Source: a virus | Reading direction: 5' to 3' (one strand) | IMG/VR virus record: IMGVR_UViG_3300008952_003571 | Location: 1 to 37,923 of that record | DNA length: 37,923 nt | Shown: in pieces, positions 1 to 6,647 of the stretch | How positions within the stretch are numbered: the stretch's first letter is position 1 | Layout: each line of letters starts with the position of its first letter | Notes under the pieces: generated by a model | The model's database searches: none | What the model saw: only the letters and a program-made list of their open reading frames with translations | Told to the model about the DNA's origin: nothing | Made by a program: the position numbers and the translations under genes

Positions 1-337
1 GAAAATAAAAAGTGCAAGCAGGTTAGATACGACCTTAACAGTTCAAAACAATAGTTGCTAATAACAACACACACTTCGAAGCAGTCGCTCTAGCGGCTTA
101 ATCGATGGGGGCTTCTCAAAGCCTTCCTACCCAATTTGAGATAGCAGGTAGATGCCTGCGAAACTAAAAAATCGGAATGGGTTTCCTGCTTTTAGCAGGT
201 GGGATGCAACATGACAGTAAGCATGGTAGGAAGTCTGTCTATCTTTGTAGTTTTGTGATAGTAAAACTAACAAGCTTGTGAATGACTTTTATGGGATTTT
301 ATTTTGGACGCGGGTTCGACTCCCGCCGCCTCCACCA
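1..337 (+). ncRNA. ssrA: tmRNA (ssrA), 5' end outside the window
   Basis: Transfer-messenger RNA for ribosome rescue and proteolytic tagging. Two diagnostic parts are visible. A short reading frame at 57-101 encodes ANNNTHFEAVALAA followed by TAA, ending in the ALAA degron expected of a tag. At 306-337 there is a T-arm (GCGGG, loop TTCGACT, CCCGC), the 3' acceptor strand and an encoded CCA. The 5' acceptor strand lies upstream of base 1, so the gene is partial. The region between tag and T-arm would form the pseudoknot part. The next gene starts only 33 bases after the CCA on the same strand, as expected for a gene embedded in a phage cluster. A host ssrA beside an integrated element is the alternative; no integrase is seen. 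Confidence 0.93.
57..101 (+). other. tmRNA tag-peptide reading frame
   Basis: The resume codon GCT at 57 opens a 14-residue frame, ANNNTHFEAVALAA, ended by TAA at 99-101. The hydrophobic C-terminus ALAA is the form recognised by ClpXP/ClpAP in many bacteria. The upstream sequence ACAATAGTT has the layout usual just before a resume codon. The asparagine run at the start of the tag resembles tags of several proteobacteria. Confidence 0.9.
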
Positions 338-370
338 TTTTAAAGGAAATAAAATTATAACGGAGAAACT

Positions 371-553
371 GTGGATTATATCCAGAAAAAGGGAAAGAGA
401 TTCGACAAGACAGAAAGAAGAAAAAAGATAGCAGATTTAAACTTTAAAGCCCAACTAGAAGATTTGTGGTATCTGCTCGAGAAGAAAATGAGATTAGGAA
501 ATGATTATTTATTTAAGATAAACAAGGAAGAAGATTTAGAAGATGAACATTAG
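371..553 (+). CDS. Small charged hypothetical protein
   Basis: A 60-residue, strongly charged protein beginning at GTG 371 behind CGGAGA. Its first third is lysine/arginine-rich (KKGKRFDKTERRKK), the middle carries a leucine-rich helical stretch (QLEDLWYLLEKKM), and the C-terminus is acidic. It starts 33 bases after the tmRNA and overlaps the next small gene by 11 bases, so all may share one transcript. I do not recognise a family. Size and composition suit a small phage early protein that binds nucleic acid or protein. No signal peptide or membrane segment is visible. Confidence 0.55.
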   Translation: MDYIQKKGKRFDKTERRKKIADLNFKAQLEDLWYLLEKKMRLGNDYLFKINKEEDLEDEH

Positions 554-689
554 AGTTTGTGACTTTTGTCACGCATGCGTATACAGTGACGAATGTGAAA
601 AGCGTGGTGATGATGTCGTTTGTCACATGTGTATAAATGAAGAAGAAATAGACAGTAGTGACAACGAAAAAATAGCTAATATTGAATAG
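543..689 (+). CDS. Small zinc-ribbon-like protein
   Basis: A 48-residue ORF from ATG 543 to TAG 687-689, overlapping the end of the preceding gene. It contains CDFC, HAC, a further cysteine (DEC) and then CHMC, about four to six candidate metal ligands spaced like a treble-clef or zinc-ribbon fold, followed by an acidic tail (NEEEIDSSDNEK). The cysteine pairing and the overlap with its neighbour argue for a real gene despite the small size. Exact function is unknown. Small zinc proteins of this type in phages are often transcription or host-takeover factors, but that is only an analogy. Confidence 0.5.
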   Translation: MNIRVCDFCHACVYSDECEKRGDDVVCHMCINEEEIDSSDNEKIANIE

Positions 690-761
690 GGCGCTTGGCG
701 CTATAGAACTCTATGTAATGTGTTGTTTGCAAAGAGTACATACTCGAGGGGAAAACAAACC

Positions 762-941
762 ATGTTCATAAAAAATTACATATTAAAATTAGTTGAATTA
801 AACATATGGATAGTAAAAAAAATAGACAATTTGCTATCATTGTTGTCGGATAAACTACGTACTCATGAGGTGGTAGTGGATGAAGTTCCTGAAAGATGTC
901 CGTGCTGTGGGTATACTCCCTGCGATTGCGACGATCATTAA
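762..941 (+). CDS. Small protein with cysteine-rich C-terminus
   Basis: A 59-residue ORF. I choose ATG 762, preceded by GAGGGG at 745-750, over a GTG at 720 that lacks a ribosome binding site. The body is a long aliphatic helix (ILKLVELNIWIVKKIDNLLSLL), possibly amphipathic or membrane-associating. The C-terminus is CPCCGYTPCDCDDH, a compact metal-knuckle motif with five cysteines in 11 residues. Its end overlaps the start of the vWA lipoprotein gene by 62 bases in another frame. Function is unknown. Confidence 0.5.
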   Translation: MFIKNYILKLVELNIWIVKKIDNLLSLLSDKLRTHEVVVDEVPERCPCCGYTPCDCDDH

Positions 942-1842
942 GGGAGCCAAAAGTGCTGCTTTTATACTTTTTACTTTATTTTTAGCCTGTACCACTGACT
1001 ACGGCGTCCATACTGAAATAGTAGAAGCGGTTGATGCATCTGATATGACAGTAGTGGTGGACTCTTTAGTTCAAGCGTCCACTCCTGCTAGTATAGATGT
1101 GTTGATTGTTTTAGACACTTCTGGTTCTATGAGTGACAACTATGAACAAGTGAGCAGAGGAGTAGAGATACTAAGAGGCGATATTGAACTCATTACTTTT
1201 GATTATCAAATCGCCTTCATCAATTCGTCACTTATAGAAACTTATTTTGCTGGGCCGTATGATATATATTCCTCTGCTATTGATTTTTTATTAGCGCCCT
1301 GGACGCTAGAAATGGATCGTTATGAAACAGGGTTTTATGCAGCATATGAATTTACAACAATGACAGAGGAAGGAGCCAGCTTCTTCAGACCAAATGCTGA
1401 TAAATTATTGATTTTTATTTCCGATGAAGATGAACAGTCAGCATTTACAGCAGATATTTTTCATTATTGGCTCAAAGATCAGTTTCAATATGTGCAACAT
1501 GATATTGTAGCAATTGTGAATACGGGCACTGGCGATTGTGAGAGTAGTTGGTCAGCTTATATAGGTGAGAAGTATATTGATTTAAGTGCTTATTATGGAA
1601 AAACAGCAACCGATCTTTGCAGCGATTGGGAGCTAGCCTTGGCTGATAGTACATTTTTAGTGGGACCTGTTAATTATGTTAATTTAAGCCAAGAGCCTGT
1701 CGAAGATACTATTGTGGTTTACCTCGATAAAATTATAACCGAAGAATGGTACTATTTATCGGAGACAAATACGGTTTATTTTGATTTTGAACCTCCGGAG
1801 GGATCATTGATTGAAGTGGGATACATCGTCTATAATAATTAA
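880..1842 (+). CDS. von Willebrand factor A-domain lipoprotein
   Basis: A 320-residue protein. The N-terminus has basic residues, then a hydrophobic stretch (AAFILFTLFLAC) ending in a lipobox with cysteine 37, so a lipidated exported protein is predicted. A vWA domain starts near residue 72. The MIDAS motif D79-T-S-G-S binds a divalent metal and mediates protein-protein contact in this family. Further domain hallmarks include the region around FISDEDEQSA. The ATG at 880 is preceded by GAGGTGG. The signal peptide has an unusually long n-region (about 25 residues). Exported vWA lipoproteins are unusual cargo for a phage. Possible roles are surface binding, superinfection exclusion or envelope modification; none is shown by the sequence. 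Confidence 0.8.
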   Translation: MKFLKDVRAVGILPAIATIIKGAKSAAFILFTLFLACTTDYGVHTEIVEAVDASDMTVVVDSLVQASTPASIDVLIVLDTSGSMSDNYEQVSRGVEILRGDIELITFDYQIAFINSSLIETYFAGPYDIYSSAIDFLLAPWTLEMDRYETGFYAAYEFTTMTEEGASFFRPNADKLLIFISDEDEQSAFTADIFHYWLKDQFQYVQHDIVAIVNTGTGDCESSWSAYIGEKYIDLSAYYGKTATDLCSDWELALADSTFLVGPVNYVNLSQEPVEDTIVVYLDKIITEEWYYLSETNTVYFDFEPPEGSLIEVGYIVYNN

Positions 1843-2083
1843 CGTTTTATTGATGGGATTAGGCATGAGCTTGACCATCGTATTGTATTATATTGGAAAA
1901 TTTATTAAATTTGTAAAAGAAGACAATGCTCAGCGCCGCCTCTTGCGAGAAGCCGCTGAAAGAGAAAAATTGGAAGAAATAAATAAAGTAATTGAAAATA
2001 TGTTAGAATATAAAGCAGTAAACGAAAGATACAATCACCCAAATGTAATTAATTTTTCAGATTACCAGCGTAGAGATGATTAA
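1811..2083 (+). CDS. Small membrane protein with cytoplasmic helical tail
   Basis: A 90-residue protein with one transmembrane segment at about residues 8-32 (IIINVLLMGLGMSLTIVLYYIG), followed by a highly charged, probably coiled-coil tail (RRLLREAAEREKLEEINKVIE). I use TTG 1811 because GGAGGG lies 9 bases upstream, whereas the in-frame ATG 1853 has no ribosome binding site and would cut the membrane segment. The gene overlaps the end of the vWA gene by 32 bases, suggesting translational coupling and a joint function at the membrane. No family recognised. Confidence 0.6.
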   Translation: MKWDTSSIIINVLLMGLGMSLTIVLYYIGKFIKFVKEDNAQRRLLREAAEREKLEEINKVIENMLEYKAVNERYNHPNVINFSDYQRRDD

Positions 2084-2094
2084 TCGAGGACAAT

Positions 2095-2334
2095 ATGGCT
2101 GATTGGTCAGCAATAAGTAAAATAATACTTTACATTTGCGCAACAGTGGTTATAATATTTACAACTCATTCGTGTGAGTTGCGTACTCAAATTATACAAG
2201 AGTGTGAACAGTCATGCTCTGGAATGGGCAATCGGATACTTTCTGTTACGAATCGCGAATGCATATGCACCGGTGCCACAGTTACTGAAAGCAAACAAAA
2301 CGATGAAATTTGGTTAATCCCTAGGAATGAATAA
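2095..2334 (+). CDS. Small membrane-anchored cysteine-rich protein
   Basis: A 79-residue protein starting at ATG 2095 behind CGAGGA. A hydrophobic segment (KIILYICATVVIIFTTHSC, about residues 9-27) is followed by a domain with regularly placed cysteines (C27, then QECEQSC and ECICTG) that could form disulfides outside the cytoplasm. The segment could be a signal anchor or an imperfect lipoprotein signal ending at C27. It ends in a TAATG overlap with the phosphomannomutase-like gene. No family recognised. Confidence 0.6.
   Translation: MADWSAISKIILYICATVVIIFTTHSCELRTQIIQECEQSCSGMGNRILSVTNRECICTGATVTESKQNDEIWLIPRNE
2129..2156 (+). promoter_or_regulatory. Possible internal sigma-70 promoter
   Basis: TTTACA at 2129-2134 and TATAAT at 2151-2156 are separated by 16 bases, matching the bacterial housekeeping promoter at 11 of 12 positions. 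It lies inside the small cysteine-rich gene and would start transcription near 2163, ahead of the phosphomannomutase-like and nucleotidyltransferase genes. In AT-rich DNA such matches also occur by chance. Confidence 0.3.
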
Positions 2335-3137
2335 TGACCCCACCTAACACGATAGTCTTGTTTGACGTTGACGGCACTCTAACCGAGGCGCGCCTACCGA
2401 TATCCATTTCCGTTATTATCGCATTGAGAGAGTTATGTCGCTATACTGAAATTGGCTTTGTGACAGGAAGTGGGATGGAATATATAAAAGAACAATTGTG
2501 GCCGGCATTAAATGACCCTATTATTCGCAACAATTGCCACTTGCTTCCGTGCAACGGAACTGAATATTGTATTCCTGTCGGAGAAGAAGGGCTTTCGTTT
2601 CAGACCATTCACAAAGCATCGATGATTGAAGAGATAGGAGAAAAAGACTTTTATAAATTAATGAGAATTCTGTGTCGTCTTCAAGGAGAGGTAGTAGAAG
2701 AAGGATATGGGTTGCCTATTACAGGCAACATGTTCCACAATCGCGCTTCAATGATAAACTGGTGCCCAATTGGCAGGAACGCGAAGCCTCCGGAGCGCGA
2801 ACAATTTAAAGCGCTCGATAAGCTTTATGGTATTCGCAAAAAGTATATTGAAACTTTAAAAGAGAATTGTAAAAAAGAAGGAATAGGTGTTAATATTAAA
2901 TTGGGAGGAGATACGTCTTTCGATATATATCCTCCGGGCTGGGACAAAACATATGCCTTAAAACATTTTAATAAACACGAATGGGATTTTTGGTTTGTAG
3001 GAGATCGCTGCAGCCCTACGGGAAATGATTATGAGATTTTTAACTTTCTTCATAGAAAGGGTCGCGCCTTTGAAACAAGCGGACCAGGAGAAACAGTTGA
3101 GATAATTGATTTTTATATTTTAAACGAGGTAATATAA
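2334..3137 (+). CDS. Eukaryotic-type phosphomannomutase-like HAD enzyme
   Basis: A 267-residue HAD-superfamily protein resembling the alpha-phosphomannomutases (PMM1/PMM2 family), which interconvert mannose-6-phosphate and mannose-1-phosphate. Visible hallmarks are the nucleophile motif DVDGTLT (D11, D13) with a following arginine, NWCPIGRNA near residue 143, the substrate-loop signature GGDTSFDIYPPGWDKTYAL near residues 188-206, and the metal-binding loop VGDRCSPTGNDYEIF near residues 221-235. Its length is close to the usual 245-260. Product mannose-1-phosphate would feed GDP-mannose and then Gmd and Fcl encoded about 26 kb downstream. This type is rarer in bacteria than the ManB/AlgC type. 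A sugar-phosphate phosphatase is the alternative, but the motif set favours PMM. Confidence 0.8.
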   Translation: MTPPNTIVLFDVDGTLTEARLPISISVIIALRELCRYTEIGFVTGSGMEYIKEQLWPALNDPIIRNNCHLLPCNGTEYCIPVGEEGLSFQTIHKASMIEEIGEKDFYKLMRILCRLQGEVVEEGYGLPITGNMFHNRASMINWCPIGRNAKPPEREQFKALDKLYGIRKKYIETLKENCKKEGIGVNIKLGGDTSFDIYPPGWDKTYALKHFNKHEWDFWFVGDRCSPTGNDYEIFNFLHRKGRAFETSGPGETVEIIDFYILNEVI

Positions 3138-3138
3138 T

Positions 3139-3636
3139 ATGACAATAGCTGATGGAATGTTTGATAAGGAAAAAGACAATGAGAATCCTACGGTAATGGT
3201 ATCTGGGGGATTTGATCCGGTGCATGCGGGACATATTCGTATGATCCGTGCCGCCGCAGAATATGGTGATGTGATTGTAGTTGCCAATTCTGATGAGTGG
3301 CTTTATAGAAAAAAGGGCTTTGTGTTTATGGAACTAGCTCGGCGCGTAGAAATTCTTAATGCCATTAAAGGAGTTATTTTGGTAGATTCCGTAGACGATT
3401 CAGATGACACTGTTTGTGAAGCTATTCGTCGCCTAAAGCCAACATATTTTGCTAATGGGGGCGACAGGGGGAGAACTAATACCCCAGAACAAGATATTTG
3501 CGAAGAATTAGGTGTAGAGCTTTTGTGGTCGATTGGTGGAGATGAAAAATTAGCCAGTTCGTCTGATTTGGTGAAAGATGCTCGCGAATTTACGATACCC
3601 CCTAAGCGTGCAAAATCTAAACATTCTGAGAAATAA
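3139..3636 (+). CDS. HxGH-family nucleotidyltransferase
   Basis: A 165-residue protein of the cytidylyltransferase-like superfamily. The nucleotide-binding motif GGFDPVHAGH ends at H32 (H29-x-x-H32), and the second signature is degenerate around the C-terminal SSSDLVKD stretch. Family members transfer CMP or AMP to phosphorylated alcohols or sugars (RfaE/HldE C-domain, TagD, GCT types). The GGDRGRTNTPE motif resembles uncharacterised phage and bacterial RfaE-like members. It begins one base after the phosphomannomutase-like gene, so it probably acts on a phosphorylated metabolite of the glycan pathway. The true substrate cannot be read from sequence. Confidence 0.75.
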   Translation: MTIADGMFDKEKDNENPTVMVSGGFDPVHAGHIRMIRAAAEYGDVIVVANSDEWLYRKKGFVFMELARRVEILNAIKGVILVDSVDDSDDTVCEAIRRLKPTYFANGGDRGRTNTPEQDICEELGVELLWSIGGDEKLASSSDLVKDAREFTIPPKRAKSKHSEK

Positions 3637-3663
3637 TTTAAATAAGTCCATAGTTATGTATAG

Positions 3664-4254
3664 ATGGTGGGAAAAACGTTAATTTTGTTAATAGGACTTT
3701 TGGCGGCATGCACACCAGAACTACAACAAGAAGAGATACCGGCTGACACTTCTCTCGATGAGGTTGAAGAACTTGTATTCGGCGTACAATCGGATGGAGT
3801 TTGTGCTCATGGCATGGGGGATGATATTTGCGATCTTATATTAAAGGATCAAAATGACGATGTGTGGCGTCTCCATGATTTGAAAGGAAATGTGATAGTG
3901 TTAGATTTTTCTGCAATGTGGTGCGGACCTTGCCAAAATGCTGCAGCTACCGTGCAACAAACTCAAGATGATTATGAACTCGAAGGGTTTAACTATGTCA
4001 CTGTTTTAATTGATGATCCTACTGCTGATGTAGTCGATCTTGATGATGTACAATCTTGGACAGACTCGTATGGCATTACGACTGCTACTGTTGTGCAGGG
4101 TGATCGTGATCTTATTAGTGCGGACACACATGAAGGTTACCCTATTGTGTCGTGGCCAACTTTTGTATTTATAGATCGAGATTTAAATATTTACTGGGGC
4201 ATTTACGGCTTCAATGAGGAATATATTCGAACCGTAGTTGAAGAGATGTTATAA
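3664..4254 (+). CDS. TlpA/thioredoxin-like lipoprotein
   Basis: A 196-residue protein with a short lipoprotein signal peptide (MVGKTLILLIGLLAAC, lipid cysteine C16), a linker of about 40 residues and a thioredoxin-fold domain. The redox motif is WCGPC at residues 86-90, and the cis-proline region is SWPTFVFID near residue 160. TlpA/ResA-type proteins reduce or exchange disulfides in the periplasm. An additional cysteine pair (VCAHGMGDDIC, near residues 47-57) lies before the domain. The gene follows the nucleotidyltransferase at a short gap and is followed by a strong promoter. It might act on the cysteine-rich membrane protein or vWA lipoprotein encoded nearby, which is inference from neighbourhood only. 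Confidence 0.82.
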   Translation: MVGKTLILLIGLLAACTPELQQEEIPADTSLDEVEELVFGVQSDGVCAHGMGDDICDLILKDQNDDVWRLHDLKGNVIVLDFSAMWCGPCQNAAATVQQTQDDYELEGFNYVTVLIDDPTADVVDLDDVQSWTDSYGITTATVVQGDRDLISADTHEGYPIVSWPTFVFIDRDLNIYWGIYGFNEEYIRTVVEEML

Positions 4255-4259
4255 AGCCC

Positions 4260-4287
4260 TTGACAATCATACAAAATATAATATAAT
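4260..4287 (+). promoter_or_regulatory. Consensus sigma-70 promoter upstream of tRNA-Asn
   Basis: TTGACA at 4260-4265 and TATAAT at 4282-4287, separated by 16 bases. The predicted start of transcription is near 4294. This would drive a structured leader, tRNA-Asn and the following small genes. It begins 6 bases after the stop codon of the lipoprotein gene. Confidence 0.75.
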
Positions 4288-4414
4288 AAAAGAGACAACA
4301 AGAGTCGATCCGCTATATCGTCGGAGTTTAAATTAACGATACGTGGCTGCCGAACGTCATGCCGGCAGGGGTTTCCGGTCATCCTAGGTTGCGCACAGAA
4401 AACCGGTCACTTTT
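4288..4414 (+). other. Structured non-coding leader between promoter and tRNA
   Basis: About 127 bases without a plausible gene. Two perfect hairpins are visible: TATCGT/ACGATA (4316-4321 with 4336-4341, 14-base loop) and CTGCCG/CGGCAG (4347-4352 with 4363-4368, 10-base loop). The heptamer CCGGTCA is directly repeated at 4375-4381 and 4403-4409. The segment is richer in G+C than its surroundings and runs into the tRNA. It may be a separate small RNA, a leader removed during tRNA maturation, or a worn RNA gene. I could not fold it into a second tRNA or match it to a known RNA class by eye. Confidence 0.4.
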
Positions 4415-4487
4415 TGGGGTGTAGCATAAATGGCAGTGCATCTGGTTGTTACCCAGAAGGTTGGTGGTTCGACTCCACCCGCCCCAG
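4415..4487 (+). tRNA. tRNA-Asn (GUU)
   Basis: Full cloverleaf read directly. Acceptor TGGGGTG pairs with CGCCCCA (one T-G wobble) and discriminator G73. The D stem is GCAT/GTGC. The anticodon stem TCTGG/CCAGA has loop TTGTTAC, giving anticodon GTT. The variable loop is AGGTT, and the T arm is GGTGG TTCGACT CCACC. U1-A72 and G73 are typical of tRNA-Asn. No CCA is encoded, so the end must be added by the host enzyme. A phage tRNA-Asn would support decoding of AAC/AAT, which are frequent in this AT-rich gene set. Confidence 0.92.
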
Positions 4488-4513
4488 AATTATATCCTCA
4501 CAGTTGGGCGGTT

Positions 4514-4807
4514 ATGTATAAAGAAGGCGACATTGTATTAGTGCGCTCTCCAGCAGGTGCTGGCATACCTTCCGTGCATGTGAAACTCGTTAAGCGCTTA
4601 GAGAGAAAGCCACAAAAAGGTAGAAATTTTGATTGGCCAGGTTATGTGGGATGGGAAGCAATACTGACCAAACCAGAAGAAGCAGATATGTTAAGAAAAA
4701 AACATTCAATTCCTTTTAAATTCCCAAACGATATTGAAACATTTGTGGATGAAGCCGATATAATAAAAAAGGTAAATAAAAAACGCAAAAGGAGAAAGAA
4801 AAAATGA
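4514..4807 (+). CDS. Small basic hypothetical protein
   Basis: A 97-residue protein. The longer version of this frame, from ATG 4430, would begin inside tRNA-Asn, so I place the start at ATG 4514 (MYKEGDIVLVRSPAGAG). The N-terminal half looks like a small beta-barrel (DIVLVRSP, VHVKLVKRLERKP, GYVGWEAILTKPEEA). The C-terminus is an extremely basic tail of about 15 residues (KKVNKKRKRRKKK), suggesting nucleic-acid binding. It overlaps the next ORF by ATGA. The ribosome binding site is weak. No family recognised. Confidence 0.6.
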   Translation: MYKEGDIVLVRSPAGAGIPSVHVKLVKRLERKPQKGRNFDWPGYVGWEAILTKPEEADMLRKKHSIPFKFPNDIETFVDEADIIKKVNKKRKRRKKK

Positions 4808-4926
4808 ATTTAAGGTCGAGGATCGCTAAAATTTTACATATTGAAAGTCCAATGCTATTAATGATTTCATTAATTATTGCTATTGGTATTTGGGCATGGG
4901 TGAAAACTCATATGGGTATGGAATAA
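4804..4926 (+). CDS. Very small membrane protein
   Basis: A 40-residue ORF starting at ATG 4804 in an ATGA overlap with the preceding gene, with AAAAGGAGAAAG just upstream. One transmembrane helix (MLLMISLIIAIGIWAWV) is preceded by a basic segment, so the N-terminus probably stays inside. Overlap and ribosome binding site support expression. Function is unknown; a single-span peptide of this size could be a holin-like or membrane-modifying protein, but nothing proves it. Confidence 0.5.
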   Translation: MNLRSRIAKILHIESPMLLMISLIIAIGIWAWVKTHMGME

Positions 4927-4965
4927 AAAACTCACTATTTACTGATGAACCCTCGATGATAACGC

Positions 4966-6303
4966 ATGGCAACTAAAAAGAACTATTTATTAGATACAAG
5001 CGTTTGTTTAACAGACGCAGATTCAATATACAAGTTTGATAATCATGATATCTTTCTGCCTCTTAAAACTTTGGAAGAAATCGATAAGCATAAAAAGCGC
5101 CAAGATTCGGTTGGTGTGAATGCTCGTAAAGTTATTCGCCTTTTAGATGAACTTCGTGAGAAAAATAATTTACAAAAAGGCGTACGTTTAGGAAAAGGCA
5201 AAGGAATTTTAAGAGTCATGTCTTACGAATCTCTTAAAGATGTTATTTTTCCTGCCGATTTAGATATTCGCATTCCCGATCATACCATTATTGCAACAGG
5301 TAAAGCAGTACAATCTGAATTCCCAAACCGCAAAACTGTTGTTGTGAGTCGCGATATTAATATGCGAGTTATTTGTGACTCTATTGGAATCCTCTCAGAA
5401 GATTATATCTCAGAGAAAGCAGTTACATCATCTGAAGAACTTTATCAAGGGTTTAGCGAATTTTTAGTTGATGAACAATTAATTGATAGGTTTTATAGTG
5501 AGGAAGAAGTAATAATTCCGGAAGACGAAGCTCCAGGACCTTGGTATCCCAACCAGTATCTGTTGTTGATATCCAATAGTAATCCCAAAAAGAGCGCATT
5601 AGCATGCTTTGAGAGCTACGAGATGCCCCTTAAAAAAGTAATCCATAACCGCTTACCGGATTGGAAAATTAATTCAAGGAACAAGGAGCAGGCGTTTGCA
5701 ATTGATATGTTGTTGGATCCTAAAATTAAGATCGTAACAATGGTTGGTCGCGCCGGTTCTGGCAAAACGCTATGTGCGATTGCCGCAGGACTACAACAGA
5801 CCATTGGACTGAGAACTGAAAATAACCATTATAGTCGGTTGATAGTATCTCGCCCCGTCCAGCCTATGGGAAAAGATATTGGTTTTTTGCCTGGCACGAT
5901 GGAAGAAAAAATGCTTCCATGGCTAATGCCCATTCAAGATAATTTAAAATTTTTGATGGGGGATAAAACCAATTTGGAAATGTACCTACAACAAGGTAAA
6001 ATTGAAATTGAGGCACTTACGTACATTCGAGGACGTTCTATTTCGAATGCGTTTATAGTGATCGATGAAGCGCAAAATCTCACAAAGCATGAAATTAAAA
6101 CAATCATCACTCGCATTGGCGAGGGAAGCAAAATTGTTTTAACTGGTGATATCGAACAAATTGATAATGCATATGTCAATGAAACATCGAATGGTTTAGC
6201 GCATGCCGTAGAAAACTTTAAAGATTACCATATTTCAGGGCACGTTTCCTTTAAGAAAGGCGAAAGGTCCGATTTGGCCACATTAGCTTCCAAAGTGTTA
6301 TAA
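4966..6303 (+). CDS. phoH: PIN-PhoH family ATPase
   Basis: A 445-residue two-domain protein. Residues 1-130 form a PIN nuclease-like domain (LLDTSVCLTD with D10, later acidic residues including DHTIIA and VSRDINMR). Residues 235-445 are a PhoH ATPase with Walker A GRAGSGKT near 261-268 and Walker B FIVIDEAQN near 362-370, followed by LTGDIEQID. PIN-PhoH fusions (PhoH2 type) couple an RNase-like domain to an ATPase/helicase. PhoH genes are widespread in marine phages, though their role there is unsettled. The gene is followed by a promoter and a downstream gene pair. Length is normal for the fusion type. Confidence 0.9.
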   Translation: MATKKNYLLDTSVCLTDADSIYKFDNHDIFLPLKTLEEIDKHKKRQDSVGVNARKVIRLLDELREKNNLQKGVRLGKGKGILRVMSYESLKDVIFPADLDIRIPDHTIIATGKAVQSEFPNRKTVVVSRDINMRVICDSIGILSEDYISEKAVTSSEELYQGFSEFLVDEQLIDRFYSEEEVIIPEDEAPGPWYPNQYLLLISNSNPKKSALACFESYEMPLKKVIHNRLPDWKINSRNKEQAFAIDMLLDPKIKIVTMVGRAGSGKTLCAIAAGLQQTIGLRTENNHYSRLIVSRPVQPMGKDIGFLPGTMEEKMLPWLMPIQDNLKFLMGDKTNLEMYLQQGKIEIEALTYIRGRSISNAFIVIDEAQNLTKHEIKTIITRIGEGSKIVLTGDIEQIDNAYVNETSNGLAHAVENFKDYHISGHVSFKKGERSDLATLASKVL

Positions 6304-6308
6304 ATAAT

Positions 6309-6337
6309 TTGACATTATTTGGCGAATGTGATATAAA
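6309..6337 (+). promoter_or_regulatory. Sigma-70 promoter, overlapping a T4-late-like box
   Basis: TTGACA at 6309-6314 and TATAAA at 6332-6337 with exactly 17 bases between. The -10 region reads TATAAATA (6332-6339), which is also the consensus of T4-type late promoters read by gp55. The predicted start near 6344 leaves a leader of about 13 bases containing GGAGA before ATG 6357. Confidence 0.72.
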
Positions 6338-6356
6338 TATAACATGGAGAAACGAT

Positions 6357-6647
6357 ATGAGCAACACAACTGACGTACCAACAATTACAGAACAACAAGC
6401 GCATGAAAACCCAATGCTGGCAATGACGGTAGAGGGCGATTCAGAGCTTAAGGAATATCTAGTAGAATATGTTGGCTCAAAGTTAGACAACGAAGAAGTC
6501 ACAGTTAACATGATTGCCGAAGTGCTAGCCGCAGACTTTCCGGAATTTACATTTGCTTTTGCTGAAGAAAATTTCCTACGAGGCTACCAACAGGGACTAG
6601 ATGATGCTGAATTACTTACGAGAAAACCACAAACAGAAGACAAATAG
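6357..6647 (+). CDS. Small acidic hypothetical protein
   Basis: A 96-residue acidic protein starting at ATG 6357 with GGAGA 6 bases upstream. A longer frame from TTG 6309 would begin in the promoter -35 box and is rejected. The C-terminal two-thirds is helical (LKEYLVEYVGSKLDNEEVTVNMIAEVLAADFPEF, then a segment with FLRGYQQGLDDAELL). No signal, membrane segment or metal site is visible. It directly precedes, and slightly overlaps, a metalloprotease-like gene. The protein could be a partner or inhibitor of it, which is inference. I do not recognise the family, although similar short acidic proteins are common in T4-like phages. Confidence 0.65.
   Translation: MSNTTDVPTITEQQAHENPMLAMTVEGDSELKEYLVEYVGSKLDNEEVTVNMIAEVLAADFPEFTFAFAEENFLRGYQQGLDDAELLTRKPQTEDK

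Noticed and set aside
689-761. GCGC-TTG-GCGC hairpin as a terminator
   Set aside because: The stem is only about four base pairs and is not followed by a T run.
4375-4409. Direct CCGGTCA repeats near the tRNA as an attachment site
   Set aside because: Seven bases is too short, the copies are only 28 bases apart and outside the tRNA 3' end, and no integrase is present.
4430-4513. Upstream ATG extension of the small basic gene to 4430
   Set aside because: This start lies inside tRNA-Asn, whose cloverleaf is complete; the extension translates tRNA sequence. ATG 4514 is used.
6309-6356. TTG start at 6309 for the acidic gene
   Set aside because: The TTG is the -35 box of a consensus promoter; ATG 6357 has a proper ribosome binding site after the predicted transcription start.
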